From NCBI RefSeq assembly GCF_026191635.1, contig NZ_JAKRRW010000029.1:1-59930 (forward strand): a stretch of 59,930 nucleotides of DNA. The letters are read 5' to 3'. The notes beneath the pieces were generated by a model that did not search any database, was not told the origin of the DNA, and saw only the letters and a list, made by a program, of their open reading frames with translations. The stretch comes from Photobacterium obscurum. Its GTDB lineage: Bacteria > Pseudomonadota > Gammaproteobacteria > Enterobacterales > Vibrionaceae. Each line of letters begins with the position of its first letter. Position 1 is the stretch's first letter. Made by a program: the position numbers and the translations under genes. Shown in pieces: positions 9,013 through 17,573 of this stretch.

Positions 9013-10029
9013 TTAATAGTTTTTGCTTAGGTTCATGCCTTTGTACAGGCCGGCGACTTCGGTGGCATACCCATTGAACATTTTGGTTGGCTGGCGTCGA
9101 CTGCTGAACAGGTTGCCCTCACCGATGAAGCGTTCACTTGCCTGGCTCCAGCGAGGGTGATCGACTGTTGGGTTTACATTGGCATAAAAGCCGTACTCAT
9201 TGGGAGCAAGCAGATTCCAGGTTGTTGGCGGCTCTTTGTCGGTAAGTGTAATTCTCACAATTGACTTGATGCTCTTGAAGCCATATTTCCATGGCACAAC
9301 CAATCGTAAGGGGGCGCCATTTTGGGGAGCAAGTGTTTTGCCATACAGGCCGACAGAGATCAGTGTCAACGGGTGCATGGCTTCATCTAACCGCAGCCCT
9401 TCGACATAGGGATAATCAATGCCGCCACCAATCCGTCGGGATGCTTGTCCCGGCATACGTTTCGGATCATAGAGGGTTTCAAATGCGACATACTTGGCTT
9501 TGCTGTTGGGATCGGCTTTTTTTAGCAGCTCCGCCAGGGGAAAACCAATCCAAGGAATGTTCATTGACCACGCCTCTACACAACGTAAGCGGTAGATCCG
9601 TTCTTCCAGAGTAAATTTGCTGAAAATATCTTCGTAGCCCAGGGTGATAGGCCGATTAACCAGACCATCAATTTTCACTGTCCATGGGTTGGTCTGGAAG
9701 TTTGCGGCACGGACGGCAGGATCGGATTTGTCCGTGCCAAATTCATAAAAATTATTGTATGTAAGTATCTTGCTTTCAGGGGTGAGAGAAAGCTGAGTGT
9801 TAGAGTAACGCGAAGCTTTGGTTGACAGCAGGCGGCGGCTATCTTTGGCCGACGGCTTGTCATTACCGGTGAATGCATCAAATAGCCCTGCATTGGCTTG
9901 GGAAGCAAGGGGCATTCCAACCAAGGTGATCCCAAGTTTTTTCAGAATGTCTCGACGTTGATGGTAGATAGATTCAGGCGTTGCATCGTTTTCCTTTAAT
10001 GTCCAACGCTGGGAGTTCTTGATAAGCAT
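9013..10029 (-). CDS. msrP: MsrP, periplasmic methionine sulfoxide reductase
   Basis: This 338-residue molybdenum enzyme repairs oxidised methionine in periplasmic proteins. Long stretches agree with E. coli MsrP (YedY), for example VEAWSM, PWIGFPL, YPYVEGLRLDEAMHPL and NVNPTVDHPRWSQA. Cys150 in RLRCVEAW is the molybdenum ligand. The N-terminus has a twin-arginine signal (R25-R26 before a hydrophobic stretch ending ANA), as expected for a protein folded with molybdopterin before export. It is co-transcribed with msrQ. Confidence 0.96.
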   Translation of the reverse strand: MLIKNSQRWTLKENDATPESIYHQRRDILKKLGITLVGMPLASQANAGLFDAFTGNDKPSAKDSRRLLSTKASRYSNTQLSLTPESKILTYNNFYEFGTDKSDPAVRAANFQTNPWTVKIDGLVNRPITLGYEDIFSKFTLEERIYRLRCVEAWSMNIPWIGFPLAELLKKADPNSKAKYVAFETLYDPKRMPGQASRRIGGGIDYPYVEGLRLDEAMHPLTLISVGLYGKTLAPQNGAPLRLVVPWKYGFKSIKSIVRITLTDKEPPTTWNLLAPNEYGFYANVNPTVDHPRWSQASERFIGEGNLFSSRRQPTKMFNGYATEVAGLYKGMNLSKNY

Positions 10030-10187
10030 AATCTTCCTTAAATCGGGTATTCGTTATAATTATTTACTGATGCATGATTAGACCTGAGATACGAATAATA
10101 AATTTCATCAGATTACTCTTTGTTTTTGTAATAAAAGAGGGTATGTTGCGCGCGTCCTAAAAAAATAGCGTAATTCAGGGATTTTGA

Positions 10188-10604
10188 ATGTTTAAGAAAG
10201 TGCTGTTATTTTGTGCAACTTTAACGTTGCCTATGCAAGCTGCGGCGGTAAACACCCCATTAACAGCAGGCGTATTTCTTGGTAGCCCAACATCAGGGTT
10301 AACAGTCCAATACCGGGATGACTTTCAGTTTGCGGTTGGTCTAGATACCTTTAGCCTATCGGCTGATGCTATATGGAATGTCAGTGATTATACCCAGCGG
10401 ATGCAATATTCGCCTTTTTATACGTTTACCGGGATTCAGTGGGTAGATGATGAAAAGCATACATGGGGACCAAGAGCCGGGGTTGGTGTTGTGATCCCTT
10501 ATCATACTGTTCATTTTTATGCTGAAGGTGGTATGACATTGTACCTGCAAGATGAGACTAGCACGGAATTTGAAGGCAGCGTTGGGGTAAGGTTTAATCT
10601 TTAG
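10188..10604 (+). CDS. Small outer-membrane-like exported protein
   Basis: The 138-residue protein has a signal peptide (residues 1-20, ending AAA) and then alternating hydrophobic residues with many aromatic and glycine positions. It ends in GVRFNL, with a C-terminal strand as in small outer-membrane beta-barrels. A weak ribosome-binding site (CAGGG) precedes ATG 10188. It diverges from msrP. The family is not recognised; a barrel fold is inferred from composition. Confidence 0.65.
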   Translation: MFKKVLLFCATLTLPMQAAAVNTPLTAGVFLGSPTSGLTVQYRDDFQFAVGLDTFSLSADAIWNVSDYTQRMQYSPFYTFTGIQWVDDEKHTWGPRAGVGVVIPYHTVHFYAEGGMTLYLQDETSTEFEGSVGVRFNL

Positions 10605-10656
10605 CACAGGATAGGATTGAACAGGGTGGCTGGTTTAGAAGCCACCTATATCGACT

Positions 10657-11139
10657 ATGAACAACTTAAATGATTTTAATGCCAGTCTTGAACTTCAGCA
10701 TATCTATCTGGAAGTGTATGCAGAACGGTTTCATTTTCTACGCCAATATTTTGAAGGCTACTATTGCTATCGACATGGCTTAGTCACCCGACAGGGGAAT
10801 GCCGACTGGGAGCAGATCTTTGAGCACGGTATTCATTCAACATCGGCCAGCAACATCCAAAACCGTAAACAATTGGTCAGGGAGCTTCGCCTGCCTCTTT
10901 CTGTATTGACTGGTATGCTTAAAGTGTTGGTTAGGGATGATGCTCTGAGCCTGGATGCAATTGAACAGCTTCTGGATACCCACCTTGACTACGTTATCTT
11001 GACCCGAGATGAGTTTTATAAGCTAAAATCGGCTGGCTTGAATGAGCGAATGCCGGCCGATTATTACCGGCAGGGAACTTCGGCCTATCAAAATACAGAC
11101 TCGAGATTTACAGCGGTAGGGATATCACTTTCCTGCTGA
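10657..11139 (+). CDS. Hypothetical protein
   Basis: I do not recognise this 160-residue protein. It is soluble and mostly helical, starting with aromatic residues (YAERFHFLRQYFEGYYCYRHG) and carrying a central leucine-rich segment. It lies 52 bases after the small exported-protein gene and could share its transcript. Its ribosome-binding site is weak. The length of the frame and the lack of a better frame on either strand support it. Confidence 0.55.
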   Translation: MNNLNDFNASLELQHIYLEVYAERFHFLRQYFEGYYCYRHGLVTRQGNADWEQIFEHGIHSTSASNIQNRKQLVRELRLPLSVLTGMLKVLVRDDALSLDAIEQLLDTHLDYVILTRDEFYKLKSAGLNERMPADYYRQGTSAYQNTDSRFTAVGISLSC

Positions 11140-11153
11140 ACCAGTACCAGAAG

Positions 11154-11822
11154 TCATTTGGACATATGGCCGCTTTTTACCAGCATCAAACAGCCTTCGG
11201 TCGATTCTGGCTGGTGGGAACTACCCGCAGGGTTACGCAGCCAGACCCCTTCCTTGTATTTGCCTAGTTCATCATGAAATTCACCTGATAAGACAAGCAC
11301 CTCTTCACCACCATCATGTTGATGCGATGGGAAGGATGTGCCAGGTTGCCATCTTAGCATTATCGTTTGCTCTCTTCCGCAGCCGTGCAATGGCAGGGTT
11401 GATAATCCGTTTTGAATACCGGGTTGCCAGTTGGCATTATGGGTATCAATTCGGATCATATCGTCGTCGTGTGGTGGAAACATGTTGAGTTTTACATATA
11501 GCAAACAACCACTGTCGCTGCCCGGCGAATGAAATGATCCCGGTGGATTACGGATGTATGTCCCCGCCGGGTAATGGCCGTGCTCATCTTGAAAAATGCC
11601 ATCGAGAACGAATATCTCTTCGCCGTTAGGGTGAAAGTGCGCCGTGAAATGGGTGTTGGCATCATAGCGGACAAGACTGGTGACTTGGCCACTTTCTGCT
11701 GCTTCTCGTTCTAGCGGAATACGCCAAACTCCAGGCGAGGGCGAAGCAATCCACAGCTGATTATTTGTATCGATCACTACGCGCTGCTGTCGATCCATAT
11801 TCAAAGAAGTGAGTGATTCCAT
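11154..11822 (-). CDS. Double-cupin protein of the ChrR type
   Basis: The 222-residue protein is two copies of a cupin domain. The first has HFHPNGEEIFVLDGIFQDEHGHYPAGTYIRNPPGSFHSP and the second HQHDGGEEVLVLSGEFHDELGKYKEGVWLRNPAGSSHQP (each quoted as its key residues H-x-H, E and H). These are the metal ligands of ChrR-like cupins, where the domain sits on anti-sigma factors or stands alone. No N-terminal anti-sigma zinc domain is present and no sigma factor is adjacent, so a small-molecule-binding or enzymatic role is more likely. Confidence 0.8.
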   Translation of the reverse strand: MESLTSLNMDRQQRVVIDTNNQLWIASPSPGVWRIPLEREAAESGQVTSLVRYDANTHFTAHFHPNGEEIFVLDGIFQDEHGHYPAGTYIRNPPGSFHSPGSDSGCLLYVKLNMFPPHDDDMIRIDTHNANWQPGIQNGLSTLPLHGCGREQTIMLRWQPGTSFPSHQHDGGEEVLVLSGEFHDELGKYKEGVWLRNPAGSSHQPESTEGCLMLVKSGHMSK

Positions 11823-12039
11823 CGCCTTAATCTCATAGTGCCTTGCTTGTATTAGTGTATACCCAAACCACTAGACAAGGGGCTGATTGAGGCTGCAGAG
11901 GGGGTTTACTCCAGGTTGAATCGGAGTGTCGCATTTGTAACATTTTGTTGCGGTGCATGTAACTTGTGATTGACCTTGTCGGTTTGGAAGATTATTCTGG
12001 CTTACATCTGTACGCTGAAATGATTTTAAGGTTATAGGG

Positions 12040-13164
12040 ATGTCGACCAACAGACCACCAATTATCTGGCTCAATGTTGCTATTTTTACGGTGACATTTG
12101 CCATCGCCGTGTTTGGAACGCCAATTTATGCCTACTACGTAGGGTTCGATTGGATTCAAATTATTATGCTGGTGCTAGCATTCAGCTATTGCGGCATGTC
12201 GATCACCGCGGGCTATCACCGGTTGTGGTCACACAAAGCTTATGAAGCGAATGCCGGCATGCGTCTCATTTTTGCAATCGGCGGCGCTTTTGCCCTGCAG
12301 AATAGTATATTGCACTGGTCGTCCGATCACCGTGTTCATCATCGTCATGTCGATAACAATGATAAAGATCCGTATTCAGCCAAACGTGGGTTTTTCTACA
12401 GCCATATCGGATGGATGCTGAGGGAGTATCACGCGAGCCGCTATAGTGATTACTCTAACTGCCGCGATCTTCAGAAAGATAAAATCGTTATGTGGCAGCA
12501 TAAATACTACGTGCCTTTGACGATTGCGACCAACTTGGGTTTTCCTCTGTTATTTGGTTTGATCCATGGCGATATCTGGGGGGCTTTGTTGTTGGTTGGT
12601 GTCGTTCGTCTGGTACTTAGCCACCATACTACTTTCTTTATTAACTCACTGGCCCATATATGGGGAAGTCAGCCTTACACCGACAAAAATACCGCCCGGG
12701 ATAATGGATTCCTTGCGTTTCTTACTTTTGGTGAGGGTTACCATAATTACCATCATATCTTCGAGAATGATTATAGAAACGGTATTCGCTGGTGGCAGTT
12801 TGATCCGACAAAGTGGCTGATAAAGAGCTGTTCGTGGCTGGGCTTTGCAAAGAACCTGCGTACAAGCCCAGAGGACAGAATTGAAAAAGCCCGAGCGACC
12901 ATGGTGCTAAAACGTTTGCAGGCGAAGTTAGCCACTACACCCAACGGCAAGGTTCGTCTCGCGCTGTTAGAGGAAGAATATGAAGCGCTGATGCTGAAGA
13001 TCTCAGATTATTACTCAGCGCAGAAGCGAATGATTGAACTGAAGAAGAAGCGTCTCGTTAAGCATTATGAGAGCTTTGAGTTTGTTCAGCAGTATGCTGA
13101 GATGAAACGTTTATTAGATGAGCAACGTAAATCTTGGAAAATGGTGACAGCACAGTATGTGTAA
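12040..13164 (+). CDS. Membrane fatty-acid desaturase
   Basis: This 374-residue membrane protein is an acyl-CoA or acyl-lipid delta-9-type desaturase, which inserts a double bond into saturated acyl chains using a di-iron centre. The three histidine boxes are HRLWSH (60-65), HRVHH (97-101) and HNYHH (235-239). Four hydrophobic segments surround them. The C-terminal 90 residues are charged and helical (coiled-coil-like), longer than in the shortest members. It is likely used to adapt membrane fluidity to cold; this is family knowledge, not visible in the sequence. Confidence 0.9.
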   Translation: MSTNRPPIIWLNVAIFTVTFAIAVFGTPIYAYYVGFDWIQIIMLVLAFSYCGMSITAGYHRLWSHKAYEANAGMRLIFAIGGAFALQNSILHWSSDHRVHHRHVDNNDKDPYSAKRGFFYSHIGWMLREYHASRYSDYSNCRDLQKDKIVMWQHKYYVPLTIATNLGFPLLFGLIHGDIWGALLLVGVVRLVLSHHTTFFINSLAHIWGSQPYTDKNTARDNGFLAFLTFGEGYHNYHHIFENDYRNGIRWWQFDPTKWLIKSCSWLGFAKNLRTSPEDRIEKARATMVLKRLQAKLATTPNGKVRLALLEEEYEALMLKISDYYSAQKRMIELKKKRLVKHYESFEFVQQYAEMKRLLDEQRKSWKMVTAQYV

Positions 13165-13208
13165 ACAATGGGGTTAACCCCTGAAGCTACCGGTTGAAAA
13201 TGACTGCA

Positions 13209-13238
13209 GGCGAGGTAATCACTACCTCGCCTTTTTTA
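13209..13238 (+). terminator. Rho-independent terminator after the desaturase
   Basis: GGCGAGGTA (13209-13217) pairs with TACCTCGCC (13223-13231), followed by TTTTTTA. Confidence 0.93.
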
Positions 13239-13465
13239 TATCCAAGCGATTTCAAGATGCTGGATATCTCCCTTGACGTTGCTTGGCTATATTTGACTCA
13301 ACGATGACGAAATCTTGTATCAGGGCGGGTACAATCAGCATAATTTATTTGGTTATGACTGCAACCGAACTGATTATGTGTCTTATCAGTGAGAATAATT
13401 CAGTTGTGAGACGATGTAATTCCAAACTTTGCCATAATAGTAATACTTCAAGTGGAGGCGTTTTT

Positions 13466-14377
13466 GTGTATCGCTCATTACTCTTATCATTAATTTGTAT
13501 GCTGTCTTTTGCCGTTAATGCAATTGAATATCAGCGCCCAGCGGCTGATAGCAAGCTGGTAGGGATCATGGAGTATTATCAGGTCAATAAAGGCGAAAGC
13601 CTGGCTGATATTGCAAATAAGTACGATGTTGGCTTTTTGGCTCTGATGGAAGCAAACAAAGGGGTTGACCCATTTCTGCCCACTCCCGGTACGTTACTGA
13701 CAATACCGACTCAGTTGATACTGCCTGATGTCAAACACGAAGGGATTGTGATTAATTTGGCGGAACTACGTCTGTACTACTTCCCTGAGGATGATACTGA
13801 ACGCATGTATGTGTTTCCAATCGGTATTGGCCGGGTGGGACGTGCGACCCCGAAAATGACCACCAAGATCAGCCAAAAGATCGTTGATCCGACATGGACA
13901 CCAACGGCTAATATCCGCAAGGAATATCGTGAAAAACATGATATTGAACTGCCAGCGGTAGTACCTGCGGGCCCTGAGAATCCTCTCGGTGAATATGCTA
14001 TGCGTCTTAGCCACGGTAAAGGGCAGTACCTGATACATGGAACTAACAAGGATTTCGGTATTGGAATGCGGGTTAGTTCGGGCTGTATTCGGATGAATCC
14101 GTGGGACATTGAATGGTTGTTTCCGCAGGTTCCCGAAGGGACTGCTGTGCGGATCATTAACCAGCCATTGAAGCATACTGTGGAGCCGAATGGGGCGCTC
14201 TACGTTGAAGTCCATCAGCCTCTATCTCGAACTGAAAAGCAGGTAGGGACCCATAAAACAGTGAAGGCGACTAAGTCTTTGATGGCTGCTGTTGAAAGCG
14301 ATCATGTCGCAGAATCTCGCTTGAGTTCTGCGTTATCGCTTCAGACGGGTATCCCTATGGCGTTAATTGGCGGCTAG
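13466..14377 (+). CDS. LysM-containing L,D-transpeptidase
   Basis: The 303-residue exported enzyme forms or exchanges links in peptidoglycan, or anchors lipoprotein to it (ErfK/YbiS/YcfS/YnhG group). After a signal peptide (to about residue 20) comes a LysM domain (YYQVNKGESLADIANKY) and a YkuD domain with H191 (IHGTNKDFG) and catalytic C207 (SSGCIRM). I chose GTG 13466 because AGTGGAGGCG lies just before it and the signal peptide follows at once; the frame extends 61 codons upstream without a ribosome-binding site. Confidence 0.9.
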   Translation: MYRSLLLSLICMLSFAVNAIEYQRPAADSKLVGIMEYYQVNKGESLADIANKYDVGFLALMEANKGVDPFLPTPGTLLTIPTQLILPDVKHEGIVINLAELRLYYFPEDDTERMYVFPIGIGRVGRATPKMTTKISQKIVDPTWTPTANIRKEYREKHDIELPAVVPAGPENPLGEYAMRLSHGKGQYLIHGTNKDFGIGMRVSSGCIRMNPWDIEWLFPQVPEGTAVRIINQPLKHTVEPNGALYVEVHQPLSRTEKQVGTHKTVKATKSLMAAVESDHVAESRLSSALSLQTGIPMALIGG

Positions 14378-14408
14378 AGTTTTAGAGCCTAGAACCTGAA
14401 CTGAAAAT

Positions 14409-14436
14409 AGCGAGAGCATGGCTCTCGCTTTTTTTG
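14409..14436 (+). terminator. Rho-independent terminator after the L,D-transpeptidase
   Basis: AGCGAGAGC and GCTCTCGCT form a perfect 9-bp stem with a three-base loop, followed by seven T. Confidence 0.93.
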
Positions 14437-14437
14437 T

Positions 14438-15061
14438 CTAGTGGCTTGTTGAGATCAGGCGGTTGTTTATCTCTCCCAGTTTTTCCGGCATGAAGGTAAG
14501 GTCGGAGAGGGCCGGATGTCGTTCATCGAATAGCGCTTTATCACGTTGGTTTGCATAGTTGTGAGTGATATAGCCGTAGCCGCTTGGGTATTCCGTATTC
14601 CAAAGTTTGCTTTTTGCCACAAGGCTGGAAGCGATAAATTGTCCGATATAAGTCACTTTTCCTGACTCAACAGTAAACGTTAGACCAAGATCTTCTTTGG
14701 ATTTCGAGCGGATAGTACGATTGCCATTGCTGCCTTTGAAACCGATGCAGAAAAGCTCATATTCACCGGGAGGTAATGCCAGAGAAAAAAGTTGGCCTTT
14801 GACTGAATCAGTAATGAAGTCAGCATGAGAGTTATCGTTAATTATCGTAATGGCATCTTCATCACCTGATTGACGAATGTACAGGGTGGTGACAAGCCCT
14901 TCACCAGAAGAAGGCCAGACTGTCGTGGTGCTAAGGCTACCAGCCAGGTAACCGCTATCCTGTTTGACCGCACTTTCGAACTTCTCTGGTACGTTAACTG
15001 AAATACCAGAACTACAACCAAGCAGTAATAGATTGGTTAAAAAGAAAAAAATGATTCTCAT
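14438..15061 (-). CDS. Hypothetical lipoprotein
   Basis: The 207-residue protein has a lipoprotein signal: hydrophobic residues 3-14 followed by LLGC with Cys16. The mature part contains a beta-rich segment LPPGEYELFCIGFKG, similar in style to small carbohydrate-binding-like lipoprotein domains (DUF2846-type). No family is assigned with confidence. The residue after Cys is Ser, which favours outer-membrane sorting. It stands alone, convergent with the L,D-transpeptidase gene. Confidence 0.75.
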   Translation of the reverse strand: MRIIFFFLTNLLLLGCSSGISVNVPEKFESAVKQDSGYLAGSLSTTTVWPSSGEGLVTTLYIRQSGDEDAITIINDNSHADFITDSVKGQLFSLALPPGEYELFCIGFKGSNGNRTIRSKSKEDLGLTFTVESGKVTYIGQFIASSLVAKSKLWNTEYPSGYGYITHNYANQRDKALFDERHPALSDLTFMPEKLGEINNRLISTSH

Positions 15062-15327
15062 TTGCTACTTATCCTTGCTATCCCTGTAAGGTGATGAGCA
15101 TTTGGTCATTCTTCGAGCTGCCATACTCAGTAATGACGATTTTACTGTTATATATGACATAGTTCACTATGACTATCACTGAATACTTGCATTACTATGC
15201 TTCTAATCACTATTTTTATGAACCGCCCCACGATTTTTACGGGTAGGTTGAGTATCAGGGGCAGGGGATTCACGGCATATTGGTCATAATTTTCAAAGGT
15301 ATGGTAAAGTAGGTGACTTTTTTCTGA

Positions 15328-16719
15328 TTGATAAACCGAATGATAGCTATTCGCCTTTCAAGAGTTCGCTCGTTGTTTTTCCTTGGTGATCGTGATGGAC
15401 TGGCTTTTCGCCTGTTTTCCTACTTTGCCGTGATCTTATCTTTAATCATGATCTTGCAAAATATTGCCGAGGTTGCGTTGGTTAAAACGCTGCTTCATGT
15501 ACCGAAGAAGATCCAAGCTGAAATGCTTGAACTGGCTGATCAGGCCGAGGTGATGATCAGAGAGGGGGATATGGATGAGCTGGCGGACTGGGAGCGGGGG
15601 CAACATTACTATCTGTTTGTGCTTGATAAAGAGCGGCATACCATCAGCGGTCGTCAGATGCATCCTCACTTTGAATTCAAGCTCAATTTCATTCGCGATC
15701 TTGATACTACGTTTGAGAACCAGGTTAACCAACCCGTTATTGCCATCCCGTTGAGTACGGGACATGATTTGGTGATCCAGTTTCCGCATGAATACCACCC
15801 AGCACGCTATTTTCCTTATTATTTCATGCTGATTCAGGTTGTTATAGCGATTTTGATCTTAAGTGTTTTTTCGTTATTGCTTGCCCGCTACCTGCAACGT
15901 CCGTTAAATAAACTACAAGATGCCAGCTATCGACTGGCTGAAGGAGATTTCAGTGTCCGTGTAAGTCATGAGGTTGGTGACAGTGTCACAGAGCTTGGCC
16001 GGTTGGCAAACTCCTTTGACCATATGACGCAGCGTATCCATGGATTGGCCGAGAAGCAAAAACGGTTGATCCGCGATGTTTCTCATGAACTGAGAACGCC
16101 GCTTGCCCGGCATAATTTGGCATTGCACTTGCTACGACGGCGTCTACCGGAAGAGAGCCAGCCATTGCTGGATCGTTTAGAGCGTGAATCTGATGAAATG
16201 AATGAGCTAGTGACTGAAATTTTGGAATATAGCCAACTCGAAAATGCCAGCTATTCAGTAAATCTCGTACCAATACAGCTGGAGACTGTTTGTCATCACC
16301 TTATCCTTGAAATGCAGGGTAACTTGATACATGAGCAGGTATTTGAGTGTGATTTAAATAACTCGGCGTTAATGGCGATGGCCGATAACCGGTTGCTGCT
16401 TAGGGTGATTAAAAACTTACTGGGTAATGCGGTTAAATATGCAGGGCGGCAAGCCGTCATATCGCTATCTGTATGTAATGCCAATGGCTGGGTTCAGTTG
16501 GTTATCGAAGACAATGGAGCTGGGATCCCTGAACAGCATCTTAACCAAATCTTTGATCCGTTTACCCGTTTGGAGATGGCAAGAGATAAACAGTCCGGTG
16601 GCTATGGGCTCGGTTTGGCCATCGTGAAGGAGTCGATGTCAATCATGAAAGGTCATGTTGTCGCTTCGAATCGTGCAGAAGGCGGTTTACGGATCTGCTT
16701 GCTATTTCCGATGGCTTAG
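15328..16719 (+). CDS. Orphan sensor histidine kinase
   Basis: The 463-residue protein has a membrane helix (30-50), a periplasmic domain (about 52-162), a second helix (163-187), a HAMP linker, a HisKA domain with phosphoacceptor H253 (RDVSHELRTPLARH) and a HATPase domain with N (NLLGNAVKYA), G1 (DNGAGIP) and G2 (GYGLGLAI) boxes. The TTG start at 15328 is preceded by AGGTG; ATG 15340 is the alternative. No response regulator gene lies next to it, which is unusual for this EnvZ/CpxA-like class. It stands upstream of a siderophore receptor region, but no link is shown. Confidence 0.9.
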   Translation: MINRMIAIRLSRVRSLFFLGDRDGLAFRLFSYFAVILSLIMILQNIAEVALVKTLLHVPKKIQAEMLELADQAEVMIREGDMDELADWERGQHYYLFVLDKERHTISGRQMHPHFEFKLNFIRDLDTTFENQVNQPVIAIPLSTGHDLVIQFPHEYHPARYFPYYFMLIQVVIAILILSVFSLLLARYLQRPLNKLQDASYRLAEGDFSVRVSHEVGDSVTELGRLANSFDHMTQRIHGLAEKQKRLIRDVSHELRTPLARHNLALHLLRRRLPEESQPLLDRLERESDEMNELVTEILEYSQLENASYSVNLVPIQLETVCHHLILEMQGNLIHEQVFECDLNNSALMAMADNRLLLRVIKNLLGNAVKYAGRQAVISLSVCNANGWVQLVIEDNGAGIPEQHLNQIFDPFTRLEMARDKQSGGYGLGLAIVKESMSIMKGHVVASNRAEGGLRICLLFPMA

Positions 16720-16752
16720 CTGGCAAACTGTTAAATACGCTGCTAACAATAG

Positions 16753-16791
16753 AACAAAGCCGCTTATCGGTTCTCGATAAGCGGCTTTGTT
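16753..16791. terminator. Strong bidirectional terminator
   Basis: A 17-bp perfect stem, AACAAAGCCGCTTATCG paired with its reverse complement, surrounds a GTTCT loop. It lies between the kinase gene and the convergent gene at 16827. Confidence 0.9.
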
Positions 16792-16826
16792 GAATCTGGC
16801 TAAGAGTCTATGACAGTGAGATAAAA

Positions 16827-17303
16827 CTATTTACGCATTTTCTCGACATCAATGACATTCTTGAACTTGTTTGCTTTGCTAAGAATATAATCAACATCAG
16901 GCGGGAAGTCTTTGTTGGTTTTAGCATGCTTCATCATATCGAATACAGTGAACTCAGTGAGAATTGCGTACTGATATGAGGTGAAGTTACCTTCTGCCTG
17001 AAGGGTCGGATCATAGTAATTATCGCCTTTGCGGATAATCGCGTGATCAACGATAGGATCTTCGCAGCGGTAACCGAGAACATAGCGTTCGCCCTTACCG
17101 TATATGACATTCATATAGCTATTGTAGAAACACTCATTTTCAGTTGTTGTGCAGCTTTCCAGTAGATCATCATCCATCGCCGACACAGTTACAATGCGCA
17201 TTTTGTCAGCTTTATAATTTAGTTCAGTCAATTGGCGACGGATTTCGTCTAGGTTTACTTGTGTCACTTCATATACCGCGTATGTCAATAAAATCGGCGG
17301 CAT
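16827..17303 (-). CDS. Hypothetical protein
   Basis: I do not recognise a family. The protein has 158 residues from the start chosen at 17303 (MPPILLTYAVYEV), where GAAAGG lies five bases before ATG; an upstream in-frame start would add nine residues. It has no signal peptide, three cysteines in a short acidic segment (LLESCTTTENECFYNSY, and GYRCEDP further on), and a mixed alpha/beta pattern. It diverges from the Fur-controlled receptor gene. Confidence 0.6.
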   Translation of the reverse strand: MPPILLTYAVYEVTQVNLDEIRRQLTELNYKADKMRIVTVSAMDDDLLESCTTTENECFYNSYMNVIYGKGERYVLGYRCEDPIVDHAIIRKGDNYYDPTLQAEGNFTSYQYAILTEFTVFDMMKHAKTNKDFPPDVDYILSKANKFKNVIDVEKMRK

Positions 17304-17435
17304 TATACCTTTCAAATTAGCAAATATCACGATTGGTGTGATATTTGGTCCCAGAATGGCGAATTTGGTTACTCAATAACCGGACGTTACTTTACAAAAC
17401 TTTACGAATGCAAAGAATGTAAATTAAGTGCAAAT

Positions 17436-17454
17436 GGTAATGGTTATCACTTAT
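17436..17454. promoter_or_regulatory. Fur-like box upstream of the receptor gene
   Basis: The core AATGGTTATCACT (17439-17451) matches the Fur-box core AATGATTATCATT at 11 of 13 positions. It lies about 120 bases before the siderophore receptor start, so iron-dependent repression is likely. Confidence 0.65.
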
Positions 17455-17573
17455 ATTCGCTGCAGATTTTTGCAGTGGTCGCCGTAAAGGCGCATGTGAG
17501 TACTTGTTAGGCCTCTTGATAATTAAAGCAAATGAAGAGGCTGAGTAACTCATTTTTTTGGAGATAACGGAAT

